The notes under the pieces were generated by a model. It saw nothing but the letters and a program-made list of their open reading frames with translations. It had not been told where the DNA came from and ran no database searches. From NCBI RefSeq assembly GCF_045055315.1, contig NZ_CP173677.1, forward strand, positions 1,178,001-1,242,000: a stretch of 64,000 nt of DNA. Reading direction: 5' to 3'. This DNA is from Brachymonas wangyanguii (GTDB lineage Bacteria > Pseudomonadota > Gammaproteobacteria > Burkholderiales > Burkholderiaceae_C). The number at the start of each line of letters is the position of its first letter. Within the stretch, counting starts at the first letter, position 1. This document shows, one piece after another, positions 55,257 to 64,000 of this stretch. The position numbers and the translations under genes were made by a program.

Positions 55257-55871
55257 TCACACCTTGCGGCAGAAGCAGTAGACAAACTTCTGCTCGTTGC
55301 CGCCGGGCGTTGTATGGTCTTCGCGCAGATGGCCAAGCAACTCGAACGGCTCGCCGAACTCGCCATGCAGGGCATCGGCGCTGTAGCGCACCACCGGCAG
55401 GCCGCTGCATTGCTCAGGCCCATCTTCGGCAAAGGTCGCCACAATCACCAGGCCACCGGGCTGCACCGCATGCAGCACCTGTCGTACATAGGACTCGCGT
55501 TCCGCGGCGCTGGTCAGGAAGTGGAATACGGCGCGATCGTGCCAGATGCGGTAGTGGTGTCGTGGCAGCGCCACCTCCAGCACATTGGCTTCGAGCCAGC
55601 ACACCTGCCTGGCATGCGCTCCCAGCCGCTGGCGGGCGGTGGCCAAGGCGGCCGCAGACAGATCCAGCACCGTGAGGTCGGTATGGCCGCGCTGCAGCAG
55701 ATCGTCCACCAAGGTCGAGGCACCACCACCGACATCGATCAGCGGCGCTGACAGCGGCGCGCCGTGATCGGCAATCAGTTGCAGCGATAGGGCCGCATGC
55801 TCCTGGAACCAGCTGACCTCAGTGCTTGGCTTGCGGCTGTAGACGTTTTCCCAGTGCTGCCTGGATTGCAT
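55257..55871 (-). CDS. SAM-dependent class I methyltransferase
   Basis: The 204-residue protein has motif I APLIDVGGGASTLVDDL (about residue 42) and the acidic motif LTVLDLSAAALATARQR, followed by IWHDRAVFHFLT and a substrate-binding C-terminus with FVYCFCRK. The start is ATG MQSRQHW. The pattern SWFQEH near the N-terminus recalls thiopurine/tellurite-type methyltransferases, but the substrate is unknown. Confidence 0.82.
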   Translation of the reverse strand: MQSRQHWENVYSRKPSTEVSWFQEHAALSLQLIADHGAPLSAPLIDVGGGASTLVDDLLQRGHTDLTVLDLSAAALATARQRLGAHARQVCWLEANVLEVALPRHHYRIWHDRAVFHFLTSAAERESYVRQVLHAVQPGGLVIVATFAEDGPEQCSGLPVVRYSADALHGEFGEPFELLGHLREDHTTPGGNEQKFVYCFCRKV

Positions 55872-55903
55872 GACAGGAACTCCATCCACGCGCTTGGCAT
55901 GGT

Positions 55904-58114
55904 TCAGGCCGACTTGACGCGCATGGCGCGGATCGCCGACGGCAGCCGGCGCACGGCACGCATCACGCGCGCCAGGTGCACGCGGTCGCGTACCTGCAGG
56001 ATCAGGCGCAGGTCCATCACTTCCTGCTGGATGTCGTCGGACATGCTGATGTAGACGATGTTGGCATCGGCATTGGCGATGGCGCCGGTGACGTTGGCGA
56101 CCGAACCGACACGGTTGTGGATGGTTACCGTGATCGCCGTCAGGAAGCGCTGCGGCAGGTGCTCGGCCCATTCGACCTGGACAAAACGCTCGCTGTCCTT
56201 GACCTGCAGGCGCTTGCCGTTCGGGCATTCGGCAGTGTGTACCACCAGGCCTTCGCCGCGGCTCAGGTAGCCGACGATATCGTCGCCTGGCAGCGGGTGG
56301 CAGCAGGAGGCGTATTGCACGGACGATTTTTCGCTGCCGTCCAGTGTGATCACCTGCTGCAGCATCGGGTCTTCGCCGCCAAAGCGCTGCATGCTCATCA
56401 GCACCGCATCGGGGCGCTCGCCCAGCTCGGTCATCAGCTGCGCCAGGTGCTTGGCCACCACGCTGGTGATGCGCTTGCCCTGGCCAATATCGATCAGCAG
56501 CTCGTCCAGGCTCTTGGTGCTGGCCTGCTGCAGCACCTTGTCCCAGACATCCTGCTGCGTGGCCGGCTCGGGCAGATGCTCCAGGCCTTCGGCGCGATAG
56601 GCCTGTTGCAGCAGGCGCAGGCCAAGGGCACGGGCCTCCTCGCGCGACTGCACCTTCAGGTGGTTGCGGATGCGCGAACGCGCACGTGCCGTGCGCACAA
56701 AGCTCAGCCAGGCCGGATTCGGCTTGGAGCCTTCCTCGGTATGCACTTCGACGCGGTCGCCGCTGACCAGTTCGGTACGCAGCGGTGCCTCGCGGTTGTT
56801 GATGGTGCAGGATACGGCCTGGTCACCCACGTCGCTGTGGATGGCGTAGGCAAAGTCGATTACGGTGGCGCCACGCGGCAGCGACATGATGCGGTTCTTG
56901 GGCGTGAACACGAACACGTCGTCGGGCAGCACGTTCAGGCGCACGTGGTCCAGGAATTCGTGCGAATCCAGCGTTTCCTTCTGGATATCGAGCAGGTTCT
57001 TCAGCCAGTTGGCCGGCTTGCCGGCCGCCTTGTCCTGCTGGGCCTGGGCTGCCTGCTCCGGGCTCTTGTACTGCCAGTGCGCGGCAACGCCGGTTTCGGC
57101 CACCAGGTGCATCGCTTCGGTGCGCATCTGGAATTCGATATGCACGCCGGCCGGGCCGACCAGGGTGGTGTGCAGCGACTGATAGCCGTTGTCCTTGGGG
57201 ATCGCGATGAAATCCTTCAGGCGTTGCGGCATCGGCTTGTAGAGCGAGTGCAGGATGCCGAGCGCCAGATAGCAATCGGAGTTGCTCGGGACGATGATGC
57301 GGAAGCCGAAGATGTCGTAGACCTGGGCAAAGCTCTGCTTCTTCTTGTCCATCTTGCGGTAGACCGACAGGATGGTTTTTTCGCGTGTGAAGATGCGCGC
57401 CTTCAGGCCGGCGGCAGAGAAGGCCGCTTCGACGTTGGCTTGCACTTCCTGCACCAGATGGCGGCGGCGGCTGCGCGCGCGCTCGATCGCCTTGTTCAGC
57501 GTGCGGTAGCGCCAGGGGTGCAGGTACTTGAAGGACAGGTCCTCGAGTTCGCGGTAGGTGTTGTTCAGGCCCATGCGGTTGGCAATGGGCGCATAGATTT
57601 CCAGCGTCTCGGTGGCGATGCGCATCTGCGCGTCACGCTTCATGTCGTCCATGGTGCGCATATTGTGCGTGCGGTCGGCCAGCTTGATCAGGATCACGCG
57701 CACATCGTCGGCCATGGCCAGCAGCATCTTGCGGAACGATTCGGCCTGGTTCTCCTGGCGGCTGCTGAACTGCAGCTTGTCCAGCTTGGTCACGCCATCG
57801 ACCAGGTGCGCCACGGTGGCGTTGAAATCCTCGGTGATCTGGATCTTGGTGACGCCGCAGTCTTCCATGGTGTCATGCAGCAGGGCAGCCATCAGCGTGC
57901 TGGAATCGAGCTTCCACTCGGCGCACAGCGCGGCCACCGCGATCGGGTGGGTGATGTAGGGCTCGCCACTCTTGCGCGTCACGCCCAGGTGGGCCTGGTC
58001 GGCGAACTTGTAGGCATTACGAACCTGTACCACCTCATCGGGTGGCAGGTAATCCAGTTTCTCGAGCAGGCCGGCAAAGCTGGCGGCAGAGGCAATTTCA
58101 GCAGGCGAATTCAT
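55904..58114 (-). CDS. spoT: Bifunctional (p)ppGpp synthetase/hydrolase SpoT
   Basis: The 736-residue protein sets alarmone levels. The HD hydrolase domain is intact, with H80-D81 and E84-D85 in LLHDTMEDCG, followed by the RelA/SpoT synthetase domain (VYDIFGFRIIVPSN and YQSLHTTLVGP), TGS domain (FVFTPKNRIMSLPRGATVIDFAYAIHSDVG) and C-terminal ACT domain. The ATG at 58114 is used; a GTG five codons earlier is possible. The start lies about 180 bases downstream of rpoZ, with a terminator between them. Confidence 0.96.
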   Translation of the reverse strand: MNSPAEIASAASFAGLLEKLDYLPPDEVVQVRNAYKFADQAHLGVTRKSGEPYITHPIAVAALCAEWKLDSSTLMAALLHDTMEDCGVTKIQITEDFNATVAHLVDGVTKLDKLQFSSRQENQAESFRKMLLAMADDVRVILIKLADRTHNMRTMDDMKRDAQMRIATETLEIYAPIANRMGLNNTYRELEDLSFKYLHPWRYRTLNKAIERARSRRRHLVQEVQANVEAAFSAAGLKARIFTREKTILSVYRKMDKKKQSFAQVYDIFGFRIIVPSNSDCYLALGILHSLYKPMPQRLKDFIAIPKDNGYQSLHTTLVGPAGVHIEFQMRTEAMHLVAETGVAAHWQYKSPEQAAQAQQDKAAGKPANWLKNLLDIQKETLDSHEFLDHVRLNVLPDDVFVFTPKNRIMSLPRGATVIDFAYAIHSDVGDQAVSCTINNREAPLRTELVSGDRVEVHTEEGSKPNPAWLSFVRTARARSRIRNHLKVQSREEARALGLRLLQQAYRAEGLEHLPEPATQQDVWDKVLQQASTKSLDELLIDIGQGKRITSVVAKHLAQLMTELGERPDAVLMSMQRFGGEDPMLQQVITLDGSEKSSVQYASCCHPLPGDDIVGYLSRGEGLVVHTAECPNGKRLQVKDSERFVQVEWAEHLPQRFLTAITVTIHNRVGSVANVTGAIANADANIVYISMSDDIQQEVMDLRLILQVRDRVHLARVMRAVRRLPSAIRAMRVKSA

Positions 58115-58240
58115 GGTGTCTCGGCTCACGATTTTTCAGCGTAGGCAGGACATTCCATGTTAACCGAGATGTTACCTGACTGTCATGAAGCTCAGGGTTA
58201 ACCGAATGGAATGTTGCGCTGCAGCATATTTTCAACGGGC

Positions 58241-58268
58241 GCAAAAAAGGCATCTCAGCGGATGCCTT
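58241..58268 (-). terminator. Terminator between rpoZ and spoT
   Basis: On the minus strand an 8 bp stem (aaggcatc / gatgcctt) is followed by six T residues. It ends the yicC-gmk-rpoZ transcript ahead of spoT. Confidence 0.75.
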
Positions 58269-58291
58269 GTGGTGCGTCGGACCTGAGGGGA

Positions 58292-58495
58292 TCAGGTCGG
58301 CACTTTCTTGAGCATTTCCAGGCCCACGTGGCCGTCGGCGATTTCACGCAGGGCGGTCACGGCCGGCTTGTTGCGGCTTTCGAGCTTGGCGGCGTGGCCC
58401 TGGCTCAGCATGCGGGCGCGGTAGGTGGCGGCCAGTACCAGCTGGAAACGGTTGGGGATTTTCTCGAGGCTGTCCTCGGCGGTGATGCGTGCCAT
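58292..58495 (-). CDS. rpoZ: RNA polymerase omega subunit
   Basis: The 67-residue omega subunit aids RNA polymerase assembly and, in proteobacteria, ppGpp binding. MARITAEDSLEKIPNRFQLVLAATYRARML and KPAVTALREIADGHVG fit the family. The ATG is preceded by a ggagtaat site, so this start is clear. It follows gmk by 7 bases, as usual. Confidence 0.95.
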   Translation of the reverse strand: MARITAEDSLEKIPNRFQLVLAATYRARMLSQGHAAKLESRNKPAVTALREIADGHVGLEMLKKVPT

Positions 58496-58502
58496 GAAGC
58501 GA

Positions 58503-59141
58503 TTACTCCGGATCGGTGATGTGCAGGGCGGCGAAGGTATCAGCCTTGGCGCGGCGCTGCGAAGCGTACTTGAGTCGCTGGGCGTGCACGATGGTCTTGA
58601 GATCAAAAAGTGCACGCTCGAACAATTCGTTGATTATAACGTAATCGAAAGATTTCGCCTGCGCCAGTTCGGTGCGCGCATTGAGCAGGCGCTGCTCGAT
58701 GGTGTCGGCGCTGTCTTCGCCACGGCGTTCGAGGCGCGAGCGCAGTTCTTCCCAGCTTGGCGGCATGACAAAGATCAGCACCGCTTGCGGAAAGATCTGT
58801 TTCACCTGCAGCGCGCCCTGGTAGTCGATTTCGAGCAGGGCGTCATCGCCCTGGTCCAGCCGCTCGATCACGGCCTGGCGCGAGGTGCCGTAGCGATTGC
58901 CGTGTACCTGCGCCCATTCCAGGAACTGGCCGTCGGCGACCATCTGCTCGAAACGGGCGGTATCGACGAAATGGTATTCGCGGCCATCCACTTCCTGGCC
59001 GCGCGGCGCGCGCGTGGTATGGGAGATCGAGGCGCGGACGCCGCTGTCCACTTCCATCAGGGCGCGCACCAGGCTGGATTTGCCGGCCCCGCTGGGGGCC
59101 GCGACGACGTAGAGGTTGCCGGGGTAATCGTGATTCTGCAT
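58503..59141 (-). CDS. gmk: Guanylate kinase
   Basis: Gmk phosphorylates GMP to GDP. The 212-residue protein has the P-loop APSGAGKSSLVRAL near residue 15, the GMP-binding segment ISHTTRAPRGQEVDGREYHFVD, and the LID helix with ERRGEDSADTIEQRL. It lies 13 bases after yicC and just before rpoZ in a conserved order. Confidence 0.97.
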   Translation of the reverse strand: MQNHDYPGNLYVVAAPSGAGKSSLVRALMEVDSGVRASISHTTRAPRGQEVDGREYHFVDTARFEQMVADGQFLEWAQVHGNRYGTSRQAVIERLDQGDDALLEIDYQGALQVKQIFPQAVLIFVMPPSWEELRSRLERRGEDSADTIEQRLLNARTELAQAKSFDYVIINELFERALFDLKTIVHAQRLKYASQRRAKADTFAALHITDPE

Positions 59142-59154
59142 GTCGGGTTCGGGA

Positions 59155-60095
59155 TTATTCGATGTTCTGGACCTGCTCGCGCATCTGCTCGACCAGCACC
59201 TTCATGTCCATGGCAATGCGGGAAGTGTCACTGGAGGCCGACTTGGAGCCCAGCGTGTTGGCTTCGCGGTGCAGTTCCTGGATCAAGAAATCCAGGCGCT
59301 TGCCGAGTTCGCCGCCTTTTTTGAGCAGGTCCTCGATCGTGTCCAGGTGCGATTGCAGGCGCGTCAGCTCTTCGGCCACGTCGATGCGCAGCGAGAACGC
59401 GGCGGCTTCGGCCAGCGCGCGATCCTGTGCCGCATCGCGCGAGACATTGCCGCTGCTGCTGCCGGCCTGCAGCGCGTCTTTCCACTTGTCGAGAAAGCGC
59501 TGGCGCTGTGCCTCGACGACCACCTGCGGGATCAGCGGTTCGGCTTCGGCGGACAGGGCGCGCAGCTGTTGCACGCGTTGCAGCAGGCTGTCGGCCAGCT
59601 GCCGGCCTTCGGTTTCGCGTGCTTCGCGCAGCTGGTTCAGCAGCTGGTCGGCGGCCTGCTGGATCCAGGGGCGCAACTCGGCTTCGGGCAGCAGGGCTGG
59701 TTGCGAGGGCGGGCTCAGGCGCAGCACGTCGGCCACGCTCAGCGGGGCGGCATCGGGCAGCCAGGTGCGGATGGTGTCCTGTGCGCTGGCCAGCTTTTGC
59801 AGCAGCAGCACGCCGGGCACCTGCAGCTGATCGGGCAGGCTGCCAGTGCGCTCCAGGCTGGCGCGCAGCTCGACCTTGCCGCGGCGCAGCTGCTTTTGCA
59901 GCTGTTCGCGCAGCGTGTTCTCATAGGGGCGCAGCTCGTCCGGCAGGCGGAAGTGCAGGTCCAGGAAGCGGCTGTTGACCGAGCGCACTTCCAGGCTCAG
60001 GCGCCAGGGGGAGGCGGCGTCTCGCTGTGGTCGGCAGACGCGGTGCTCGGGGTGGATTGCAGGCTGGCGTAACCTGTCATGCTGTAAACTGGCAT
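59155..60095 (-). pseudogene. yicC: YicC-family protein, broken by one missing base
   Basis: YicC/YloC proteins are stress-linked endoribonuclease-related factors. The two frames belong to one gene: the start at 60095 gives MPVYSMTGYASLQSTPST, the typical N-terminus, then runs into a stop; the rest (from about residue 34) reads LSLEVRSVNSRFLDLHFRLPDELRP and continues to the C-terminal QVQNIE. The join lies in the run of five G on the plus strand at 60007-60011; one more G restores the frame (PPPW-RLSLEV). This is either a real inactivation or a base-calling error. Confidence 0.85.
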
Positions 60096-60137
60096 GGATT
60101 TTCTCTCTGGCAGGGGAGGGCCTGACCGTCTATGGCC

Positions 60138-60169
60138 GGCAATGGTGCAGTATATACGGCACCATTGCC
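60138..60169. repeat. Inverted repeat between yicC and rph
   Basis: Perfect 11-base arms GGCAATGGTGC and GCACCATTGCC enclose a 10-base AT-rich spacer (agtatatacg). It lies in the divergent promoter region and could be an operator; there is no T run that would make it a terminator. Confidence 0.7.
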
Positions 60170-60221
60170 AGGCGGCTTTCCGCGCCCCTGTCCGTCCCGC
60201 ATTTTCTTTCTCGTAGATTCC

Positions 60222-60953
60222 ATGACCCAGACTGCTTCCCGTCCTGCAGGGCGTGCCCCTGACCAGCTGCGCCCGGTACGCATCACGCGCCACTTCACCA
60301 TCCACGCCGAAGGCTCGGTGCTGGTGGAGTTTGGCAACACCAAGGTGCTGTGCACGGCCAGCGTCGAGGAAAAGGTGCCGCCGTTCCGCCGTGGCAGTGG
60401 CGAAGGCTGGGTCACCGCCGAATACGGCATGCTGCCGCGTTCCACCCACACGCGCTCTGACCGCGAGGCCGCCCGCGGCAAGCAGTCCGGCCGCACGCAG
60501 GAAATCCAGCGCCTGATCGGCCGCTCGCTGCGCGCCGTGTTCGACTTGGCGCAGCTGGGTGAGCGCAGCATCGTGCTCGACTGTGACGTGCTGCAGGCCG
60601 ATGGCGGCACGCGCACTGCGGCCATTACCGGTGCTTATGTGGCTGCCTGCGATGCCGTGAATGGCCTGATCCGCAGCGGCAAGCTGACCAGCAACCCGGT
60701 GATCGAGCCGGTGGCAGCCGTGTCCGTCGGCGTGGTCGATGGCGTGCCGGTGCTGGATCTGGAATACGTGGAAGATTCCGCTTGCGATACCGACATGAAT
60801 GTGGTGATGACCGGCGCTGGCCGCTTCATCGAGGTGCAGGGCACGGCCGAAGGCGTGCCGTTCAGCCGCGCCGAGCTGGACCAGATGCTGGCGCTGGCCG
60901 AGAAGGGCATCCTGGAACTGCAGGCCTTGCAGGCACAGGCGCTGGCGGAGTAA
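60222..60953 (+). CDS. rph: Ribonuclease PH
   Basis: RNase PH trims tRNA 3' ends by phosphorolysis. The 243-residue protein has RPVRITRHFTIHAEGSVLVEFGNTKVLCTASVEE, GEGWVTAEYGMLPRSTH with the GEGW/AEYGMLPR active-site region, and VLQADGGTRTAAITGAYVA. The ATG at 60222 begins MTQTASRPAG; the extension upstream is not conserved. The gene is divergent from yicC, the standard arrangement. Confidence 0.97.
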   Translation: MTQTASRPAGRAPDQLRPVRITRHFTIHAEGSVLVEFGNTKVLCTASVEEKVPPFRRGSGEGWVTAEYGMLPRSTHTRSDREAARGKQSGRTQEIQRLIGRSLRAVFDLAQLGERSIVLDCDVLQADGGTRTAAITGAYVAACDAVNGLIRSGKLTSNPVIEPVAAVSVGVVDGVPVLDLEYVEDSACDTDMNVVMTGAGRFIEVQGTAEGVPFSRAELDQMLALAEKGILELQALQAQALAE

Positions 60954-60959
60954 ACCCAT

Positions 60960-61574
60960 ATGAAGATCGTTCTGGCATCCAACAACCAGGGCAAGCTGGC
61001 CGAGCTGCAGGCGCTGCTGTTCGGCGAGCTGGGCGTGGAGCTGTTGCCGCAGGCGGCACTCGGAGTGCCCGAGGCCGAGGAGCCTTATCACACCTTCCTG
61101 GAAAACGCCCTGACCAAGGCGCGCAATGCCAGCCGCCACAGCGGCCTGCCGGCGATTGCCGACGATGCCGGCCTCTGCATCGATGCCTTTGGCGGCCAGC
61201 CCGGCGTGCAGACGGCGTATTACGCCACGCAGTTTGGCTATGCCAAGAGCGATGACAACAATGTCAAGGCGCTGCTGGAGCAGATGCAGGATGTGGACCA
61301 GCGCCGCGCCGCCATGGTCAGTACGCTGGTGGCCGTGCGTTCGCCCGATGATCCGGAGCCGCTGGTGGCAGTGGGCCGTGTGGTCGGCGAGATCGCGCGT
61401 GAACCGCTGGGCGACGAAGGCTTCGGCTTTGACCCGGTGATGTTCATCCCGGCGCTGGGCAAGACGCTGGCCCAGGTCACGCCCGAGCACAAGAACCAGC
61501 TCAGCCACCGCGGCCAGTCCTCGCGCAAGATGCTGGAACTGCTGCGCGAATCCTGGCTGTCCGGCAGCCGTTGA
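60960..61574 (+). CDS. rdgB: dITP/XTP pyrophosphatase (RdgB/HAM1)
   Basis: RdgB removes non-canonical purine nucleotides such as dITP and XTP from the pool. The 204-residue protein starts MKIVLASNNQGKLAELQALL, with the nucleotide-binding SNN..K motif, and includes IADDAGLCIDAFGGQPGVQTAYYA and GDEGFGFDPVMFIPALGKTLAQ. It lies 6 bases after rph and 4 before hemW, so the three form one operon. Confidence 0.96.
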   Translation: MKIVLASNNQGKLAELQALLFGELGVELLPQAALGVPEAEEPYHTFLENALTKARNASRHSGLPAIADDAGLCIDAFGGQPGVQTAYYATQFGYAKSDDNNVKALLEQMQDVDQRRAAMVSTLVAVRSPDDPEPLVAVGRVVGEIAREPLGDEGFGFDPVMFIPALGKTLAQVTPEHKNQLSHRGQSSRKMLELLRESWLSGSR

Positions 61575-61578
61575 AGCG

Positions 61579-62816
61579 ATGAGCAGCATTCCTCCGATCC
61601 TGAACGAGGCCGAAACCGGAATGGGCCTGCCGGCCGTGCAGGACTATCTGCGCCCGGGCAGCCTGCAGCTCACCAGCCAGCCGCCGCTGAGCCTGTACGT
61701 GCATCTGCCCTGGTGCCTGAAAAAATGCCCGTACTGCGATTTCAACTCGCATGGCCTGCAGGGTGAGCTGCCGGAATCGGCCTATGTGGCGGCCTTGCTG
61801 GCCGACCTGCAGCAGGCGCTGCCGCTGGTCTGGGGCCGCAGTGTCGAGAGCGTGTTCTTCGGCGGCGGCACGCCCAGCCTGTTTTCACCGGACACGCTGG
61901 CCGGGCTGATCAGCCAGATTCGCGCCTTGCTGCCGCTGGCACCCATGTGCGAGATCACGCTGGAGGCCAACCCCGGCACCTTCGAACGCGAGCGCTTTGC
62001 CGCTTTCGCCCACAGGCCGGCGTGACGCGCCTGTCGATCGGCGTGCAGAGCTTCCAGGACACCCATCTGCAGGCGCTGGGCCGCGTGCATGACCGCGCCC
62101 AGGCGCTGGCCGCGGTAGAAGAAGCGGCGCGCAGTTTCAACACCTTCAACCTGGACCTGATGTACGCCTTGCCAGGCCAGACGCTGGCCGGGCTGGAGCA
62201 GGACCTGCAGCAGGCGCTGGCGTTTGCGCCGCCACACATCAGCATCTACCACCTGACGGTGGAGCCGAACACCTATTTCGCCAAGTACCCGCCGGCTCAT
62301 CTGCCGGATGACGACACGGCCTACGCCATGCTGGACCTGCTGACCGAGCGCACGGCGCAGGCCGGCATGCAGCGCTACGAAGTCTCGGCTTATGCCCGCC
62401 CCGGCCATGGCTGCGTGCACAATCGCAACTACTGGGAGTTTGGCGATTACCTTGGCATTGGTGCCGGCGCGCACAGCAAGCTAAGCTTTCCGCATCGCGT
62501 GGTACGCCAGGTGCGCGTGCGCGATCCCGGGCGCTATATGCAGCTGGCGCAGCAGGGCACGCCGGTCGCACAACAGCACGAGGTCGCGCGTGAGGATCTG
62601 CCCTTCGAGTACATGCTGAATGCGCTGCGCCTGCGCGACGGCTTTGCGCTGGCCGATTTCAGCGGCCGTACCGGCTTGCCGCTGACGGTGATCCAGCAGC
62701 CGCTGGAAGAGGCCGAACGCCGTGGCTGGATTCAACGTGATCTGGCGCGTGTCTGGCCGACCGAGCAGGGTTTCGATTTCCTCAGCGACCTGCAGGGGCT
62801 GTTCCTGCCGGATTGA
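61579..62816 (+). pseudogene. hemW: Radical SAM heme chaperone HemW-like gene, broken by one missing base
   Basis: HemW-like proteins (formerly HemN-like) are radical SAM proteins that hand haem to acceptors. The first frame (61579-62025) has the CxxxCxxC cluster motif in WCLKKCPYCDFNSHG and GGGTPSLFSPD, then stops; the second continues in another frame with GVTRLSIGVQSFQD, the IYHLTVEPNTYF segment and NRNYWEFGDYLGIGAGAHS to the normal end. A single missing base near 62012 (a lost C in gcccac-caggcc) explains the break. Either the gene is damaged or the sequence is in error. Confidence 0.9.
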
Positions 62817-62831
62817 TGCGCGGCTGCCGAC

Positions 62832-63326
62832 TCAGGGCTTGTCGCTGTCTTCTTCGCAATCGTGGCACAGGCCGTGTACCGACAGCGTGATGTCGGTGCT
62901 GCGCAGGCCTGTCTGCTGCAGCCGGGCGTTGAGCTGCTCCAGCAGCGCCGGCAGCTGCGGATCGTCCGGCAGCGCAGTGAGCGAGTGGCACTGCTCGCAT
63001 TCAAAAAATCCGGATGGCGCCGATTGTGCCAGCGTGAAATGGGCGGTGCGACCGCTGTCCTGGATGCGCGTCAGCAGGTTGGCCTGCACCAGCCGGTCCA
63101 GCACGCGATACAGCGTGACGCGGTCCACCGGCTGGCCGCTGCCATCGGCTTGCAGCGCCTGCATCAGGGACTCATGTGTTTCAGGTGCCTTGCTGGCTTC
63201 CAGCAGGAGCAGCACGCGCAGCACATCGCGCGTGGCGCGCAAGCCGCGCGCGCGTACCAACTCGGCCCAGCGCGTGGCGGGCAGGGGGCTGGTGGGCTGG
63301 ACGGCAGATGTGTTCATGGGATACAA
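62832..63326 (-). CDS. Fur-family transcriptional regulator (Zur-like)
   Basis: The 164-residue protein has a winged-helix N-terminus, TRWAELVRARGLRATRDVLRVLLLL, then VDRVTLYRVLDRLVQANLLTR, typical of Fur proteins, with the C-terminal zinc-site cysteines in FECEQCHSL and the CHDC pair. The histidine-rich second metal site is poor, so it may be a Zur-like or a divergent member. The start could be MYPMNTS or the inner ATG. Its metal specificity and targets are unknown. Confidence 0.85.
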   Translation of the reverse strand: MYPMNTSAVQPTSPLPATRWAELVRARGLRATRDVLRVLLLLEASKAPETHESLMQALQADGSGQPVDRVTLYRVLDRLVQANLLTRIQDSGRTAHFTLAQSAPSGFFECEQCHSLTALPDDPQLPALLEQLNARLQQTGLRSTDITLSVHGLCHDCEEDSDKP

Positions 63327-63379
63327 GGGCGGTGCTGGCGCAGGACGCCAGTGTGCCTGTGACTATAGCAAAAGCCGGC

Positions 63380-64000
63380 TCAGCTGGCGCTGCGCCGCAA
63401 GGGATTGCGCAAGGCCAGTTCCTGCAGGTAGTCCTGCATGCCCAGGCTTTCACGGTCGAGAAAGCGCTGTACCGCGTCGGCAAATGCCGGATGGGCCAGC
63501 CAGTGCGCGCTGGCGGTCGGGCTGGGCAACAGGGCGCGTGCCATCTTGTGTTCGCCCTGGGCGCCGCCTTCAAAGCGCTGCACTCCGTGGTCGATGCACC
63601 ACTGCAGCGGCTGGTAGTAGCAGGCATCGAAATGCAGGCAATCGACGCGGCGCAGCGCGCCCCAGTAGCGACCATAGGCCACCTGGGGCTGACCGGTGGC
63701 ATCCAGTTGCAGGCCGATCAGGCTGCAGGCGATGGGCTGGCCATCCTGCTCGGCAATGAACAGCAGCCAGTGTTCCGGCATGCTGTGGGCCATGTCGGCG
63801 AAGAATGCCGGTGTCAGATAGGGCGCGTTGCCGTGTTCCAGATAGGTGCGCTCGTAGCAGTGGTAGAAGAACTGCCAGTCCTGTGGCGTGATGTCCGCTC
63901 CGCGCGCCCAGCGGAAACACACGTCGGCTTGTGCCACCTTGCGCTGTTCGGCGCGAATTTTCTTGCGCTTGTCCTGCGCCAGGCTGGCGAGAAAATCCTC
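63380..64000 (-). CDS. GNAT/peptidogalycan biosynthesis-like protein (DUF482), partial
   Basis: The C-terminal 206 residues of an acyltransferase-like protein of the COG3146/DUF482 type are present. Reading on to the window edge gives EDFLASLAQDKRKKIRAEQR, so the gene continues past base 64000 and the GTG at 63937 is not the start. The core has SMPEHWLLFIAEQDGQPIACSL, GRYWGALRRVDCLHFDACYYQPLQWCID and FEGGAQGEHKMARALLP. The function is not well known; a role in aminoacyl transfer is suggested by family. Confidence 0.85.
   Translation of the reverse strand, partial: EDFLASLAQDKRKKIRAEQRKVAQADVCFRWARGADITPQDWQFFYHCYERTYLEHGNAPYLTPAFFADMAHSMPEHWLLFIAEQDGQPIACSLIGLQLDATGQPQVAYGRYWGALRRVDCLHFDACYYQPLQWCIDHGVQRFEGGAQGEHKMARALLPSPTASAHWLAHPAFADAVQRFLDRESLGMQDYLQELALRNPLRRSAS

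Noticed and set aside
55976..58144. A 722-codon open frame antisense to spoT
   Set aside because: spoT has complete domains on the other strand; this is a shadow frame.

Overview
The window is a 64 kb piece of a high-G+C bacterial chromosome, most likely from a betaproteobacterium of the order Burkholderiales. Supporting signs are the DUF3460 gene beside scpA, the short-form hisG that needs HisZ, monofunctional hisB, a free-standing SWIB-domain gene, group 2 truncated haemoglobin, and the murA-his and yicC-gmk-rpoZ-spoT arrangements. No rRNA, tRNA or CRISPR was found. The genus cannot be fixed from the sequence alone.

Region 1 (1-31.4 kb) is core chromosome: the end of secB, gpsA, scpA, a DUF3460 gene, a BamE-like lipoprotein, a SulP transporter, metG, apbC, a two-gene ABC exporter, bolA, murA, then a histidine cluster (hisG, hisD, inverted sodC and hisC, hisB, hisH, hisA). 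Next come a sugar-phosphate epimerase-like gene, a large FtsX-type permease, a truncated haemoglobin, an Smr protein, Hsp15, a patatin, ppsR, clpB with a heat-shock-type promoter, SWIB, rraA and aceA. The aceA gene has two palindromic operator-like sites upstream.

Region 2 (31,458-45,177) is a chromosomal integron. It has a divergent integron integrase gene, an attI-like site, and 14 consecutive gene cassettes, each closed by a recognisable attC site. The cassettes have visibly lower G+C than the host. They encode an aadA-type aminoglycoside nucleotidyltransferase, an AbiTii-type abortive-infection candidate, a Fic/Doc-like protein, an Mrr-like nuclease, a GIY-YIG-like protein, two possible HEPN proteins, a RidA-like protein, DUF4236 and DUF2806 proteins, a zinc-ribbon membrane protein and several unknowns. 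The Fic cassette is split by a 1,319 bp IS3-family element with a 3 bp TGA target duplication; removing it restores one clean 242-residue frame. This array, with several defence-like genes, is the most interesting part of the window.

Region 3 (45.2-64 kb) is core chromosome again: ybjQ, a nitronate monooxygenase, a thioesterase, a methyltransferase, ynfA, and a thiamine group (thiO; thiC behind a TPP riboswitch; divergent thiS-thiG). It continues with greB, a lipoprotein, an NTF2-like gene, a second methyltransferase, spoT, rpoZ, gmk, yicC, rph, rdgB, hemW, a Fur-family regulator and a partial acyltransferase-like gene. Both yicC and hemW are broken by a single missing base within about 2 kb of each other, so either both are decaying or this stretch contains sequence errors.
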